The notes: generated by a model not told the origin, from the sequence alone. A stretch of DNA of 8,379 nt from Pseudomonadota bacterium (GCA_023419535.1 JAEZXX010000085.1:1-8379); one strand, 5' to 3'. Positions 1 through 6,109 are shown, numbered from the stretch's first letter. Translations and numbers: made by a program.

Positions 1-129
1 AACCTCCTCAACATCCCCACCGTCTTCGCCGGCCTCCTCACCGTCATCCTCATCGGACTCTTCGTCGAAAACGTCATCTTCCAGACCATCGAAAACCGAA
101 CCGTCCGAAAATGGGGAATGCAGAACTAG
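1..129 (+). CDS. ABC transporter permease, NitT/TauT (SsuC/TauC-like) type, C-terminal fragment
   Basis: Only the last 42 codons are present, in frame 1 and ending with TAG at 127-129. The fragment has one hydrophobic helix (about residues 6-22: VFAGLLTVILIGLFV) followed by a short charged tail ending ENRTVRKWGMQN. A last membrane helix followed by an E-N-x-x-F-x-x-I-E-x-x-T-V-x-x-W-G tail is common in inner-membrane permeases of NitT/TauT-type importers (nitrate, taurine/sulfonate, pyrimidine-precursor and related substrates). The substrate cannot be read from this fragment; the following dehydratase/aldolase genes may use what it imports. Codon use differs from the rest of the window: both Glu codons are GAA, both tail Arg codons before Lys are CGA, and two of three Gly codons are GGA. 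The family call rests on a short tail and is moderate. Confidence 0.6.
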   Translation, partial: NLLNIPTVFAGLLTVILIGLFVENVIFQTIENRTVRKWGMQN

Positions 130-151
130 AGGTCCGCCTCTGACCCATGCC

Positions 152-178
152 GCGGCCCCGCCTCCGGGCGCGGGCCGC
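152..178 (+). other. GC-rich intergenic hairpin between permease and dehydratase genes
   Basis: GCGGCCC (152-158) pairs with GGGCCGC (172-178). Inside it CGCC (159-162) pairs with GGCG (167-170) around a TCCG tetraloop (163-166), leaving a single bulged C at 171, for 11 base pairs in total. There is no T-run after it, so it is not a standard intrinsic terminator. It lies 23 nt after the permease stop and 41 nt before the dehydratase start. It could protect the upstream mRNA end or dampen read-through; this role is inferred. Confidence 0.4.
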
Positions 179-219
179 CCCGAACCACGCAGCGCCGCCC
201 TGCCGGAGCACGAAGACCC

Positions 220-1956
220 ATGACAGACCGCAAGACCTATTCCGACCTTCGCTCCGCCCGCTGGATGGTCCCCGACGACCAGCGCTCCTTCGGTCACCGC
301 TCGCGCACCATGCAGATGGGCTACGATCCGGCCGACTGGGAAGGGCGGCCGATCATCGCGATCCTGAACACGTGGTCGGACGCGCAGCCCTGCCACATGC
401 ACTTCAAGGACCGCGTGGAATGGGTGAAGCGCGGCATCCTGCAGGCCGGGGGCTTTCCCATGGAGCTGCCCGCGCTCTCGCTTTCGGAGAACTTCGTCAA
501 GCCGACGACGATGCTCTACCGCAACATGCTGGCGATGGAGACCGAGGAGCTGCTGCGCTCGCACCCGGTCGACGGTGCGGTGCTGATGGGCGGCTGCGAC
601 AAGACCACGCCCGGCCTCGTGATGGGCGCGGTGTCGATGGGCCTGCCCTTCGTCTTCCTGCCCGCCGGGCCCATGCTGCGCGGCAACTACGCCGGCAAGT
701 ATCTCGGGTCGGGCACCGACGGCTTCAAATACTGGGACGAGCGGCGCGCCGGCACCATCACCAAGGAGGAGTGGACCGGGATCGAGGGCGGCATCGCGCG
801 CTCCTACGGCCACTGCATGACCATGGGCACGGCGTCCACCATGACCGCGATCGCGGAAGCCATGGGCCTGACGCTGCCCGGCGCCTCCTCGATCCCCGCG
901 GCGGATGCGGGGCACAAGCGCATGTCGACCCAGTGCGGCCGCCGGATCGTCGAGATGGTCTGGGAGGACCTGACGCCGGAGAGGATCCTCACCCCCGCGG
1001 CGATCCAGAACGCCGTGACCGTCGCCATGGCGACGGGCTGCTCGACCAACGCCATCATTCACCTGATCGCCATGGCGCGGCGCGCCGGCGTGCCGCTCGA
1101 ACTCGACGATCTCGACCGGATCGGCCGCACGACCCCGGTGATCGCCAATATCCGGCCCTCCGGCACCACCTATCTGATGGAGGACTTCTACTATGCAGGC
1201 GGCCTGCGCGCGCTGATGCGGCAGCTCGGCGACAAGCTCGATTCCTCCGCCATCACCGTCACGGGTCGCCCGCTCGTCGAGGGACTGGAGGACGCGAAGG
1301 TCTTCAACGAGGACGTGATCCGGCCGCTCTCGAACCCGGTCTATCGCGAGGGCTCGCTGGCGGTGCTCAAGGGCAATCTCTGCCCCGACGGCGCGGTCAT
1401 CAAGCCGGCGGCCTGCGACCCGAAGTTCCACCGCCATGTCGGCCCGGCCCTCGTCGCCGATTCCTACGCGCAGATGAAGGCGATCATCGACGACCCCGAC
1501 TATCCGCTGACGCCCGACACCGTCCTGGTCCTACGCAACGCCGGGCCACAGGGCGGGCCGGGCATGCCCGAATGGGGCATGATCCCGATGCCGAAGGCGC
1601 TCCTCAAGCTCGGCCTACGCGACATGGTGCGGATCTCGGACGCGCGCATGTCCGGCACGTCCTTCGGCGCCTGCGTCCTGCATGTGTCGCCCGAATCCTA
1701 CGTCGGCGGGCCGCTGGCGCTTCTGCGGACCGGCGACATGGTGGAGCTCGACGTTCCGGCGCGCTCCCTGAACATGCAGGTGCCGGACGCCGAGCTGGAG
1801 GCGCGCCGCGCCGCCTGGGAGGCGCCGGAGCCCCATTACGGGCGCGGCTACGGGCTGATGTTCTCCAAGCATATCGAGCAGGCCGACAAGGGCTGCGACT
1901 TCGACTTCCTGCGCGCCGACTACGGCGGCCCGACGCCCGAGCCGGCGATCAACTGA
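220..1956 (+). CDS. IlvD/Edd-family dehydratase, sugar-acid (L-arabinonate/xylonate dehydratase-like) type
   Basis: This 578-aa cytoplasmic protein belongs to the IlvD/Edd family, whose members remove water from 2,3-dihydroxy acids or sugar acids to give 2-keto(-3-deoxy) acids. The three conserved iron-sulfur cluster cysteines are present: Cys58 (NTWSDAQPC), Cys126 (GGCDKTTPG) and Cys199 (HCMTMGTAST). Lys128 follows Asp127 at the position of the carbamylated Mg-binding lysine, and the ISDARMSGT motif (472-480) carries the catalytic Ser478. The GCSTNAIIH stretch (273-281) is also family-typical. Length and the NTWSD-PC, GGPL and NGDM-like blocks resemble the roughly 580-aa sugar-acid branch (L-arabinonate dehydratase of Rhizobium) more than biosynthetic IlvD. 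The ATG at 220 has GGAG at 205-208, 11 nt upstream. The gene is followed after 11 nt by an RraA-fold gene, probably in the same transcript. The exact substrate is not determinable; a role in valine/isoleucine synthesis is less likely in this context. Confidence 0.88.
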   Translation: MTDRKTYSDLRSARWMVPDDQRSFGHRSRTMQMGYDPADWEGRPIIAILNTWSDAQPCHMHFKDRVEWVKRGILQAGGFPMELPALSLSENFVKPTTMLYRNMLAMETEELLRSHPVDGAVLMGGCDKTTPGLVMGAVSMGLPFVFLPAGPMLRGNYAGKYLGSGTDGFKYWDERRAGTITKEEWTGIEGGIARSYGHCMTMGTASTMTAIAEAMGLTLPGASSIPAADAGHKRMSTQCGRRIVEMVWEDLTPERILTPAAIQNAVTVAMATGCSTNAIIHLIAMARRAGVPLELDDLDRIGRTTPVIANIRPSGTTYLMEDFYYAGGLRALMRQLGDKLDSSAITVTGRPLVEGLEDAKVFNEDVIRPLSNPVYREGSLAVLKGNLCPDGAVIKPAACDPKFHRHVGPALVADSYAQMKAIIDDPDYPLTPDTVLVLRNAGPQGGPGMPEWGMIPMPKALLKLGLRDMVRISDARMSGTSFGACVLHVSPESYVGGPLALLRTGDMVELDVPARSLNMQVPDAELEARRAAWEAPEPHYGRGYGLMFSKHIEQADKGCDFDFLRADYGGPTPEPAIN

Positions 1957-1967
1957 AGGACGGACCG

Positions 1968-2687
1968 ATGACGACGATGAACGAAGCGACGCGCGACAAG
2001 CTGATGGGCGTCTCGGTCGCGACCCTGTGCTCGGCGCTTTACAAGCGGGGCCTGCGCAACCAGACGATCCAGGACGTGCGCCCCGTCCGGCCCAAGGGCC
2101 GCAACATGGTCGGTCCCGCCTTCACGCTGCGCTACATGCCCGCGCGCGAGGATCGCAATCCGATGAGCGTCTTCCGCGATCCCAAGCACCCGCAGCGCCA
2201 TGCCATCGAGACCTGCCCGCAAGGAGCGGTCCTCGTGATGGACAGCCGCAAGGACGCGCGCGCGGCGAGCGCCGGCGACATCCTGATCACCCGCCTGATG
2301 GTGCGGGGCGGCGCGGGCGTCGTCACCGACGGCGGCTTCCGCGATTCCATGGCGATCGCCGAGCTCGATATGCCCGCCTATCACCACCGACCGTCCAGCC
2401 CGACCAACCTGACGCTGCACGAGGCGATCGACATCAACGTGCCCATCGGCTGCGGCGACGTTCCGGTCTTCCCGGGCGACGTCGTGGTGGGCGACGACGA
2501 CAGCGTCATCGTCATTCCGTCCGAGATCGCCGACGAGATCGCGGAGGAGGCGGTGGAGATGACCGCCTACGAGGATTTCGTGGTGGAGCGCGTGCGGGCC
2601 GGCCACACGATCACCGGCCTCTATCCCGCGACCGACGAGGCCAATTTGGCTCTCTTCGCCGAATGGCGCGCCAAGGCGGGCCGCTAG
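1968..2687 (+). CDS. RraA-fold protein, likely class II pyruvate aldolase (HMG/CHA aldolase-like)
   Basis: This 239-aa protein has the RraA/HMG-aldolase fold signature. It carries D104 in SAGDIL and, exactly 20 residues later, R125-D126 in TDGGFRDSMAI, giving the D-X20-R-D motif that in 4-hydroxy-4-methyl-2-oxoglutarate/4-carboxy-4-hydroxy-2-oxoadipate aldolases binds the divalent metal and the pyruvate part of the substrate. The C-terminal PVFPGDVVVGDDDSVIVIP block (166-184) is also typical. Such genes are often labelled regulator of RNase activity A or demethylmenaquinone methyltransferase, but the genuine RNase E regulator is shorter (about 160 aa). The ATG at 1968 is chosen because AAGGA lies 7 nt before it and only 11 nt separate it from the dehydratase stop. 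The reading frame stays open far upstream across the dehydratase gene, but that part is a composition artefact. The inferred job is cleaving the 2-keto-3-deoxy acid made by the dehydratase into pyruvate and an aldehyde; decarboxylase or isomerase activity is an alternative. Confidence 0.8.
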   Translation: MTTMNEATRDKLMGVSVATLCSALYKRGLRNQTIQDVRPVRPKGRNMVGPAFTLRYMPAREDRNPMSVFRDPKHPQRHAIETCPQGAVLVMDSRKDARAASAGDILITRLMVRGGAGVVTDGGFRDSMAIAELDMPAYHHRPSSPTNLTLHEAIDINVPIGCGDVPVFPGDVVVGDDDSVIVIPSEIADEIAEEAVEMTAYEDFVVERVRAGHTITGLYPATDEANLALFAEWRAKAGR

Positions 2688-2732
2688 CCCGGCCGCCTCA
2701 GGAGGCCTCGGCGCCTGCAGGGCGGCGTCGCG

Positions 2733-2786
2733 GGCACGAGGGGATCGACGAGATCGTGCCGTCCAGCACCTGCGATCGTCCCCTCG
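2733..2786 (+). other. Overlapping inverted repeats capable of two alternative hairpins
   Basis: GGCACGA (2733-2739) is a perfect inverted repeat of TCGTGCC (2754-2760). Separately, CGAGGGGA (2737-2744) is a perfect inverted repeat of TCCCCTCG (2779-2786), enclosing GATCG/CGATC (2752-2756 with 2773-2777) and TGC/GCA (2757-2759 with 2766-2768). The two folds share bases and so exclude each other. There is no T-run. It lies 45-99 nt after the RraA-fold gene, within the 223-nt gap 2688-2910. Function unknown; chance structure is possible at this GC content. Confidence 0.35.
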
Positions 2787-2823
2787 GCCTCGCGCCACCG
2801 GCCCCCAGCGTCTAAAGCGCACG

Positions 2824-2885
2824 CGAAGGCTCGATCGGTCCCGATTCGCCCGACGCCTTCGACGGCGCCCCTCGACCGGGGCGCC
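2824..2885 (+). other. Two hairpins in the leader of the membrane-protein gene
   Basis: CGAAGGC (2824-2830) pairs with GCCTTCG (2855-2861) across a 24-nt loop. Immediately after, GGCGCCCC (2864-2871) pairs with GGGGCGCC (2878-2885) around a TCGACC loop, an all-G/C 8-bp stem ending 25 nt before the start codon at 2911. There is no T-run after the second stem. They could form a partial terminator, an mRNA stabiliser or a 5' leader structure for the next gene; the sequence does not decide which. Confidence 0.4.
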
Positions 2886-2910
2886 CGCATGAATTCGGGA
2901 AAGGGAAGGG

Positions 2911-4320
2911 ATGCCTCGCGCGGACGCCCTCGGTGGGCTGCTGACCATCCTGTCGCTGTTCTCGATCCTCTCCTTCGAGTTCACCGCCGCGCCGCTGCCG
3001 GCTCTTCTGGCCGGCCTCGTGCCGCTGCTCGCCGTCTGCGTGTTGGCGCCCGGCACCCGCACGACGAGCAGACTGTTCCTGCTGCTCGGCGCGGCCCTGT
3101 TCCTCCTGGCGGTCGTCGGCCGTCCCGACTGGGCCGAGGGGGTGATGCGCGCCCTGCGCAACGGCGGCTTCGTCATTGCCCTGATGGCGGCGCTGGGAAT
3201 GATCCGTGCGGCGGCCATGGGTTCGGCGCGCATCGTCGACTGCGGTCGCTTCCTGACCCGGCAGCCGCCGGGCCTGCGCTACCTGGCGCTGACGGTCGGC
3301 GGACATCTCTTCGGGCTCGTCCTCCTCTACGGCTCGATCGCGCTGCTCGGCTCGCTGGCGGCCGAGAGCACCCGCGACGAGCCCGACGCGGTCCGGCGCA
3401 CGATCCGGCTCCGGCGGATGATGCTTGCCGTGCAGCGCGGGTTCGTGGCCACGCTCTGCTGGTCGCCGATCGCCTTCTCGCTGGCGTTGAGCGTGGCGCT
3501 GGTGCCGGGGGCGAGTTGGGCGGAGGCCGCCGTTCCCTGCTTCGTCAGCGGACTCCTGATGATGACGACGGGCTGGGTGCTGGACTGGCTGTTCAAGCCC
3601 CGGCGGCCGCCGGCGCCCATGACGGCGGAGCCGGCCCTGCGGGTCCTCGGCTGGTTCGCGCATTTGTGGCCGCTGCTGGCGCTTCTGGCCGTCGTGGTGG
3701 CCGGCGCGTCGGTGATCTACTGGTTGTCCGGCCAGGAGATCGTCGTGGCGGTCATGGCCATGGTGCCCCTGATCTCGCTCGGCTGGATCGCGCTGCAGGC
3801 GCCCCGGCCGAACCCTGTGCGCGCCACGATCGCGCGAGCGGGCGCCTTCGTCGGACGCGAGCTGCCGGGCATGCGCAACGAGCTCGTCCTCCTGTTCATG
3901 GCGGGCTTCATCGGCAGCCTCGGCTCCTTCCTTCTGGTGCCCGTCCTGCAGGCCTGGGGTCTCGACCTGTCCGGCGTGCCGCCGATGCTCCTCGTGCTGT
4001 CGATGATCTGGCTGATCCCCCTGACCGGCCAGCTCGGCATGAACCCGATCCTGTCGGTCTCGCTGATCATTCCGATCCTTCCCGATCCCGCGGCCATGGG
4101 CCTTCATCCCGTCGTCCTCGTCGCCGCGATCACCGCCGGCTGGGCGATCAGCGGCGCGACCTCGCCCTTCACCGCCTCGGTGCTCTGGGCCGCCTCGCTC
4201 GGCAATGTCGGGCCGCGGCGGCTGGGTCTCGTCTGGAACGGCGGGTTCGCGGCCGTGTCGGGCGGGGTGATCGCGCTGTGGGTCGTGGCGCTGTCGTGGC
4301 TCATGGCCGCTCCCGCCTGA
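2911..4320 (+). CDS. Polytopic membrane protein, probable transporter (ion-transporter-superfamily-like), family uncertain
   Basis: This 469-aa inner-membrane protein has about 12 hydrophobic segments (roughly residues 8-25, 29-46, 54-70, 85-103, 123-149, 175-198, 207-227, 247-270, 276-296, 325-347, 357-390 and 399-430, with a last one at 445-466), joined by Arg-rich loops such as RRTIRLRRM (162-170). Two conserved-looking helix-break stretches stand out: GQLGMNPILSVSLIIPILP (373-391) and ITAGWAISGATSPFTASVL (407-425). Pro/Gly/Asn/Ser-Thr-rich breaks of this kind occur in secondary transporters of the ion-transporter superfamily (DASS, ArsB, TRAP large subunit and relatives), where they form substrate-binding re-entrant hairpins. 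I could not match it to a named family. ATG 2911 follows a strong purine tract (2897-2910). Lying between a catabolic unit and an ABC importer, it may move a substrate or product of the dehydratase pathway, but this is inference. Efflux is equally possible. Confidence 0.6.
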   Translation: MPRADALGGLLTILSLFSILSFEFTAAPLPALLAGLVPLLAVCVLAPGTRTTSRLFLLLGAALFLLAVVGRPDWAEGVMRALRNGGFVIALMAALGMIRAAAMGSARIVDCGRFLTRQPPGLRYLALTVGGHLFGLVLLYGSIALLGSLAAESTRDEPDAVRRTIRLRRMMLAVQRGFVATLCWSPIAFSLALSVALVPGASWAEAAVPCFVSGLLMMTTGWVLDWLFKPRRPPAPMTAEPALRVLGWFAHLWPLLALLAVVVAGASVIYWLSGQEIVVAVMAMVPLISLGWIALQAPRPNPVRATIARAGAFVGRELPGMRNELVLLFMAGFIGSLGSFLLVPVLQAWGLDLSGVPPMLLVLSMIWLIPLTGQLGMNPILSVSLIIPILPDPAAMGLHPVVLVAAITAGWAISGATSPFTASVLWAASLGNVGPRRLGLVWNGGFAAVSGGVIALWVVALSWLMAAPA

Positions 4321-4336
4321 CGACGCCCCCGGCGCA

Positions 4337-4351
4337 CGGGTCGCGGACCCG
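4337..4351 (+). terminator. Weak terminator-like hairpin after the membrane-protein gene
   Basis: CGGGTC (4337-4342) pairs perfectly with GACCCG (4346-4351) around a GCG loop. The following bases (4352-4364) are pyrimidine-rich (CCTCTTCTCGTT) rather than a clean T-run. It lies 16 nt after the stop codon at 4320, a usual place for a terminator, but the short stem and mixed tail make it uncertain. A second inverted repeat, GGCCGGCA (4365-4372) with TGCCGGCC (4399-4406), follows with a 26-nt loop. Confidence 0.35.
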
Positions 4352-4472
4352 GCCTCTTCTCGTTGGCCGGCACCTCTTCCCCATGCCACCGCAGGCCATG
4401 CCGGCCGCCGCGCCGCGTGCTGCCCGGCCGGCTCGGCGCTGCCGCCGACAACGAACTCTGCGTCACGGCGCC

Positions 4473-4496
4473 ATGCGGCGTTGCGTTGCGCTGCAT
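4473..4496 (+). promoter_or_regulatory. Imperfect palindrome, possible operator upstream of the amino-acid ABC operon
   Basis: ATGCGGCG (4473-4480) and CGCTGCAT (4489-4496) form 8-bp inverted arms with one mismatch and an 8-nt spacer (TTGCGTTG). The element overlaps the only promoter-like sequence in the 228-nt gap 4321-4548 and sits 53 nt before the ATPase start. Its size and symmetry would fit a dimeric regulator, for example a LysR- or LacI/GntR-type protein, but no regulator gene is in the window, so this is inferred from position and symmetry only. Confidence 0.35.
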
Positions 4497-4508
4497 TTTC
4501 CGCACAAT
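4481..4508 (+). promoter_or_regulatory. Candidate sigma-70 promoter for the amino-acid ABC operon
   Basis: TTGCGT (4481-4486) as a -35 element and CACAAT (4503-4508) as a -10 element are separated by 16 nt. They match the consensus at 3 and 4 of 6 positions. The surrounding GCATTTTCCGCACAATT (4493-4509) is the most AT-rich patch in this gap. The likely transcription start would be about 4515, leaving a short leader of some 35 nt before the GTG start at 4549. This is the best but not a strong candidate. Confidence 0.35.
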
Positions 4509-4536
4509 TGGGTACGGCGCGTCCGAGCTCCGTGGT

Positions 4537-4543
4537 GAAAAGG
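4537..4543 (+). promoter_or_regulatory. Ribosome binding site that fixes the ATPase start at GTG 4549
   Basis: GAAAAGG (4537-4543) ends 5 nt before GTG at 4549-4551. The frame is open further upstream to a TTG at 4363, but the extra 62 residues are Arg/Ala/Pro-rich, resemble nothing in the family and would overlap the promoter-like region. The GTG start gives the normal length for this ATPase class. Confidence 0.6.
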
Positions 4544-4548
4544 CCTTC

Positions 4549-5322
4549 GTGCAGTCAGATTCCTCTCCCGTCCTCGAATTGCGCAATCTTCACAAGAGCT
4601 TCGGTCCGCTGGAGGTCTTGAAGGGCGTCGACATGGTGGCTCCTCGCGGGCACGTCGTCTCCCTCATCGGGTCCTCGGGCTCGGGCAAGTCCACGCTCCT
4701 GCGATGTTGCAACCTTCTGGAATCGAGCCAGGAGGGCGACGTCCTCTTCGAGGGCGAGGCGGTCCGCTGGGCCGGCTCGGGCGCCCACCGCCATCCGGCC
4801 GACCGCGCGCAGCTGATCCGCATGCGCACCAACCTCTCCATGGTGTTCCAACAGTTCAATCTCTGGTCCCACATGACGATCCTGCAGAACGTCATGGAGG
4901 CGCCGGTCACGGTCCTGCGGGAGCCGCGCGGCGAGGTGGAGGAGCGGGCGCGCGCGCTTCTCGCCAAGGTCGGCATCGGCGATAAGGCCGAGGCCTTCCC
5001 GGCCCAGCTCTCCGGCGGGCAGCAGCAGCGCGCCGCGATCGCCCGGGCGCTCGCCATGCGGCCCCGCGCCCTCCTGTTCGACGAGCCGACCTCCGCCCTC
5101 GATCCGGAGCTGGAGCAGGAGGTCGTGCGCGTCATCAAGGCCCTGGCCGAGGAGGGGCGCACCATGATCCTCGTCACGCACGACATGCGGCTGGCGGCCG
5201 ACGTGTCGGACCACGTCGTCTTTCTCCATCAGGGGCGCATCGAGGAGGAGGGGCCGCCCGAGGCGCTCTTCGGGGCGCCGAAGACGGAGCGGCTGCGCGG
5301 GTTCCTCAGCGCCGCCGCCTGA
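4549..5322 (+). CDS. Amino-acid ABC transporter ATP-binding protein (HisP/GlnQ family)
   Basis: Starting from GTG 4549 this is a 257-aa ATPase, the normal size for the HisP/GlnQ class that powers polar amino-acid import; it sits on the cytoplasmic face of the membrane as a dimer. All motifs are intact: Walker A GSSGSGKST (41-49), Q-loop Gln101-Gln102 in VFQQFNLW, signature LSGGQQQR (154-161), Walker B LLFDEPTSALD (175-185) with catalytic Glu179, and switch His211 in LVTHDM. The insert AGSGAHRHPADRAQLIRMRTNLSMVFQQFNLW (75-106 region) with R-x-x-x-x-M-V-F-Q-Q-F-N-L is typical of HisP-like proteins with a slightly long pre-Q-loop. It is the first gene of the importer operon and is followed after 38 nt by the binding-protein gene. 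Substrate specificity comes from the partner proteins, not from this subunit. Confidence 0.93.
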   Translation: MQSDSSPVLELRNLHKSFGPLEVLKGVDMVAPRGHVVSLIGSSGSGKSTLLRCCNLLESSQEGDVLFEGEAVRWAGSGAHRHPADRAQLIRMRTNLSMVFQQFNLWSHMTILQNVMEAPVTVLREPRGEVEERARALLAKVGIGDKAEAFPAQLSGGQQQRAAIARALAMRPRALLFDEPTSALDPELEQEVVRVIKALAEEGRTMILVTHDMRLAADVSDHVVFLHQGRIEEEGPPEALFGAPKTERLRGFLSAAA

Positions 5323-5360
5323 CATCCATCCCGAACGAACCAGGACAAAGGACCCTGCCC

Positions 5361-6089
5361 ATGAAGACGACCATCCTCCTCGCCGCCCTCGCGGCCTTCG
5401 CCTCCTCCAGCGCGCTCGCGCAGGAGGTGGTGCGCATCGGGTCGGAGGGCGCCTATCCGCCCTACAACTTCGTCAACGAGCAGAACGAACTCGACGGGTT
5501 CGAGCGCGAATATGGCGACCTCCTGTGCGAGCGCGCCGGGCTGACCTGCGAATGGGTCATCAACGATTGGGATTCCATCATCCCGAACCTCGTCTCGGGC
5601 AATTACGATGCGATCATGGCGGGCATGTCGATCACCGACGCGCGCCGCGAGGTGATCGCCTTCTCCGACAACTATCAGCCGGCCGACACCTCGGCCTACG
5701 TGACGCTCGAGGGCAACGACGAGAGCGTGCGCGAGGGCGTCGTCGCCGTGCAGTCGAACACGATGCAGGCCGGCTATCTCGCCGAGACCGACGCGACGCT
5801 GGTCGAGTTCCCGACGCCGGACGAGACGATCGCGGCGGTGCGCTCGGGCGAGGCGGACGCCGTCCTCGCCGACCGCGACTTCCTGACGCCCTTCGTCGAG
5901 GAATCGAACGGCGAGCTGATCTTCGTCGGCGAGGAGGTTCCGATCGGCGAGGGCCTCGGCATCGGCCTGCGCCAGTCGGATACCGAGCTGCGCGACACGT
6001 TCAATGCGGCCATCGCCGAGACCAAGGCGGACGGGTCGCTGAACGAGCTGATCCTCAAGTGGTTCGGCCCGGAAGGCGAGACGTTCTGA
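5361..6089 (+). CDS. Periplasmic polar amino-acid binding protein (HisJ/LAO/opine-like)
   Basis: This 242-aa protein has a clear signal peptide (Lys2, hydrophobic core 5-18) with a likely cut after ALA20, before QEVVRIG, giving a mature periplasmic protein of about 222 aa. It fits the HisJ/lysine-arginine-ornithine-binding fold: GSEGAYPPYNF (27-37), DGFEREYGDLL (45-55), a Cys56/Cys63 pair at the position of the HisJ disulfide, and MAGMSITDARREVIAFSD (86-103). By alignment in my head to HisJ, ligand residues are kept: Tyr32 (stacking), Ser90, Arg95 (carboxylate), Thr134 and Asp171, with Glu29 in place of HisJ Asp11. The EGAYPPYNF pattern resembles opine/arginine-type proteins of Agrobacterium. 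ATG 5361 has AAAGGA 8 nt upstream. A cationic or related polar amino acid or an opine is likely; the exact ligand is not determinable. Confidence 0.88.
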   Translation: MKTTILLAALAAFASSSALAQEVVRIGSEGAYPPYNFVNEQNELDGFEREYGDLLCERAGLTCEWVINDWDSIIPNLVSGNYDAIMAGMSITDARREVIAFSDNYQPADTSAYVTLEGNDESVREGVVAVQSNTMQAGYLAETDATLVEFPTPDETIAAVRSGEADAVLADRDFLTPFVEESNGELIFVGEEVPIGEGLGIGLRQSDTELRDTFNAAIAETKADGSLNELILKWFGPEGETF

Positions 6090-6109
6090 TCCACGCCTGA
6101 GACGACAGT

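Noticed and set aside
147..1967. Open reading frame running through the whole dehydratase gene in another frame and continuing into the RraA-fold gene, as if a fused 846-aa protein
   Set aside because: The upstream part is Arg/Ala/Gly/His-rich with no recognisable domain, while the overlapping frame encodes a full, motif-complete dehydratase. A good ribosome site precedes ATG 1968. Long open shadow frames are expected at this GC content.
2688..2910. Riboswitch or small RNA in the structured gap
   Set aside because: Several stems are present but no known riboswitch core, promoter or T-run is visible, so only the inverted repeats are reported.
1920..3233. 437-aa reverse-strand open frame opposite the RraA-fold gene and the membrane-protein start
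   Set aside because: Low-complexity Arg/Ala/Asp/His composition with no known motif; it is the antisense shadow of well-supported + strand genes.
2812..4389. 525-aa reverse-strand open frame opposite the membrane protein
   Set aside because: Extremely Gln/Arg/Glu/His-rich sequence, as expected from reading hydrophobic GC-rich codons in antisense; no domain seen.
4363..4548. N-terminal extension of the ABC ATPase from TTG 4363
   Set aside because: The extra 62 residues are not family-like, overlap the promoter-like region, and GTG 4549 has a well-placed GAAAAGG and gives the normal family length.
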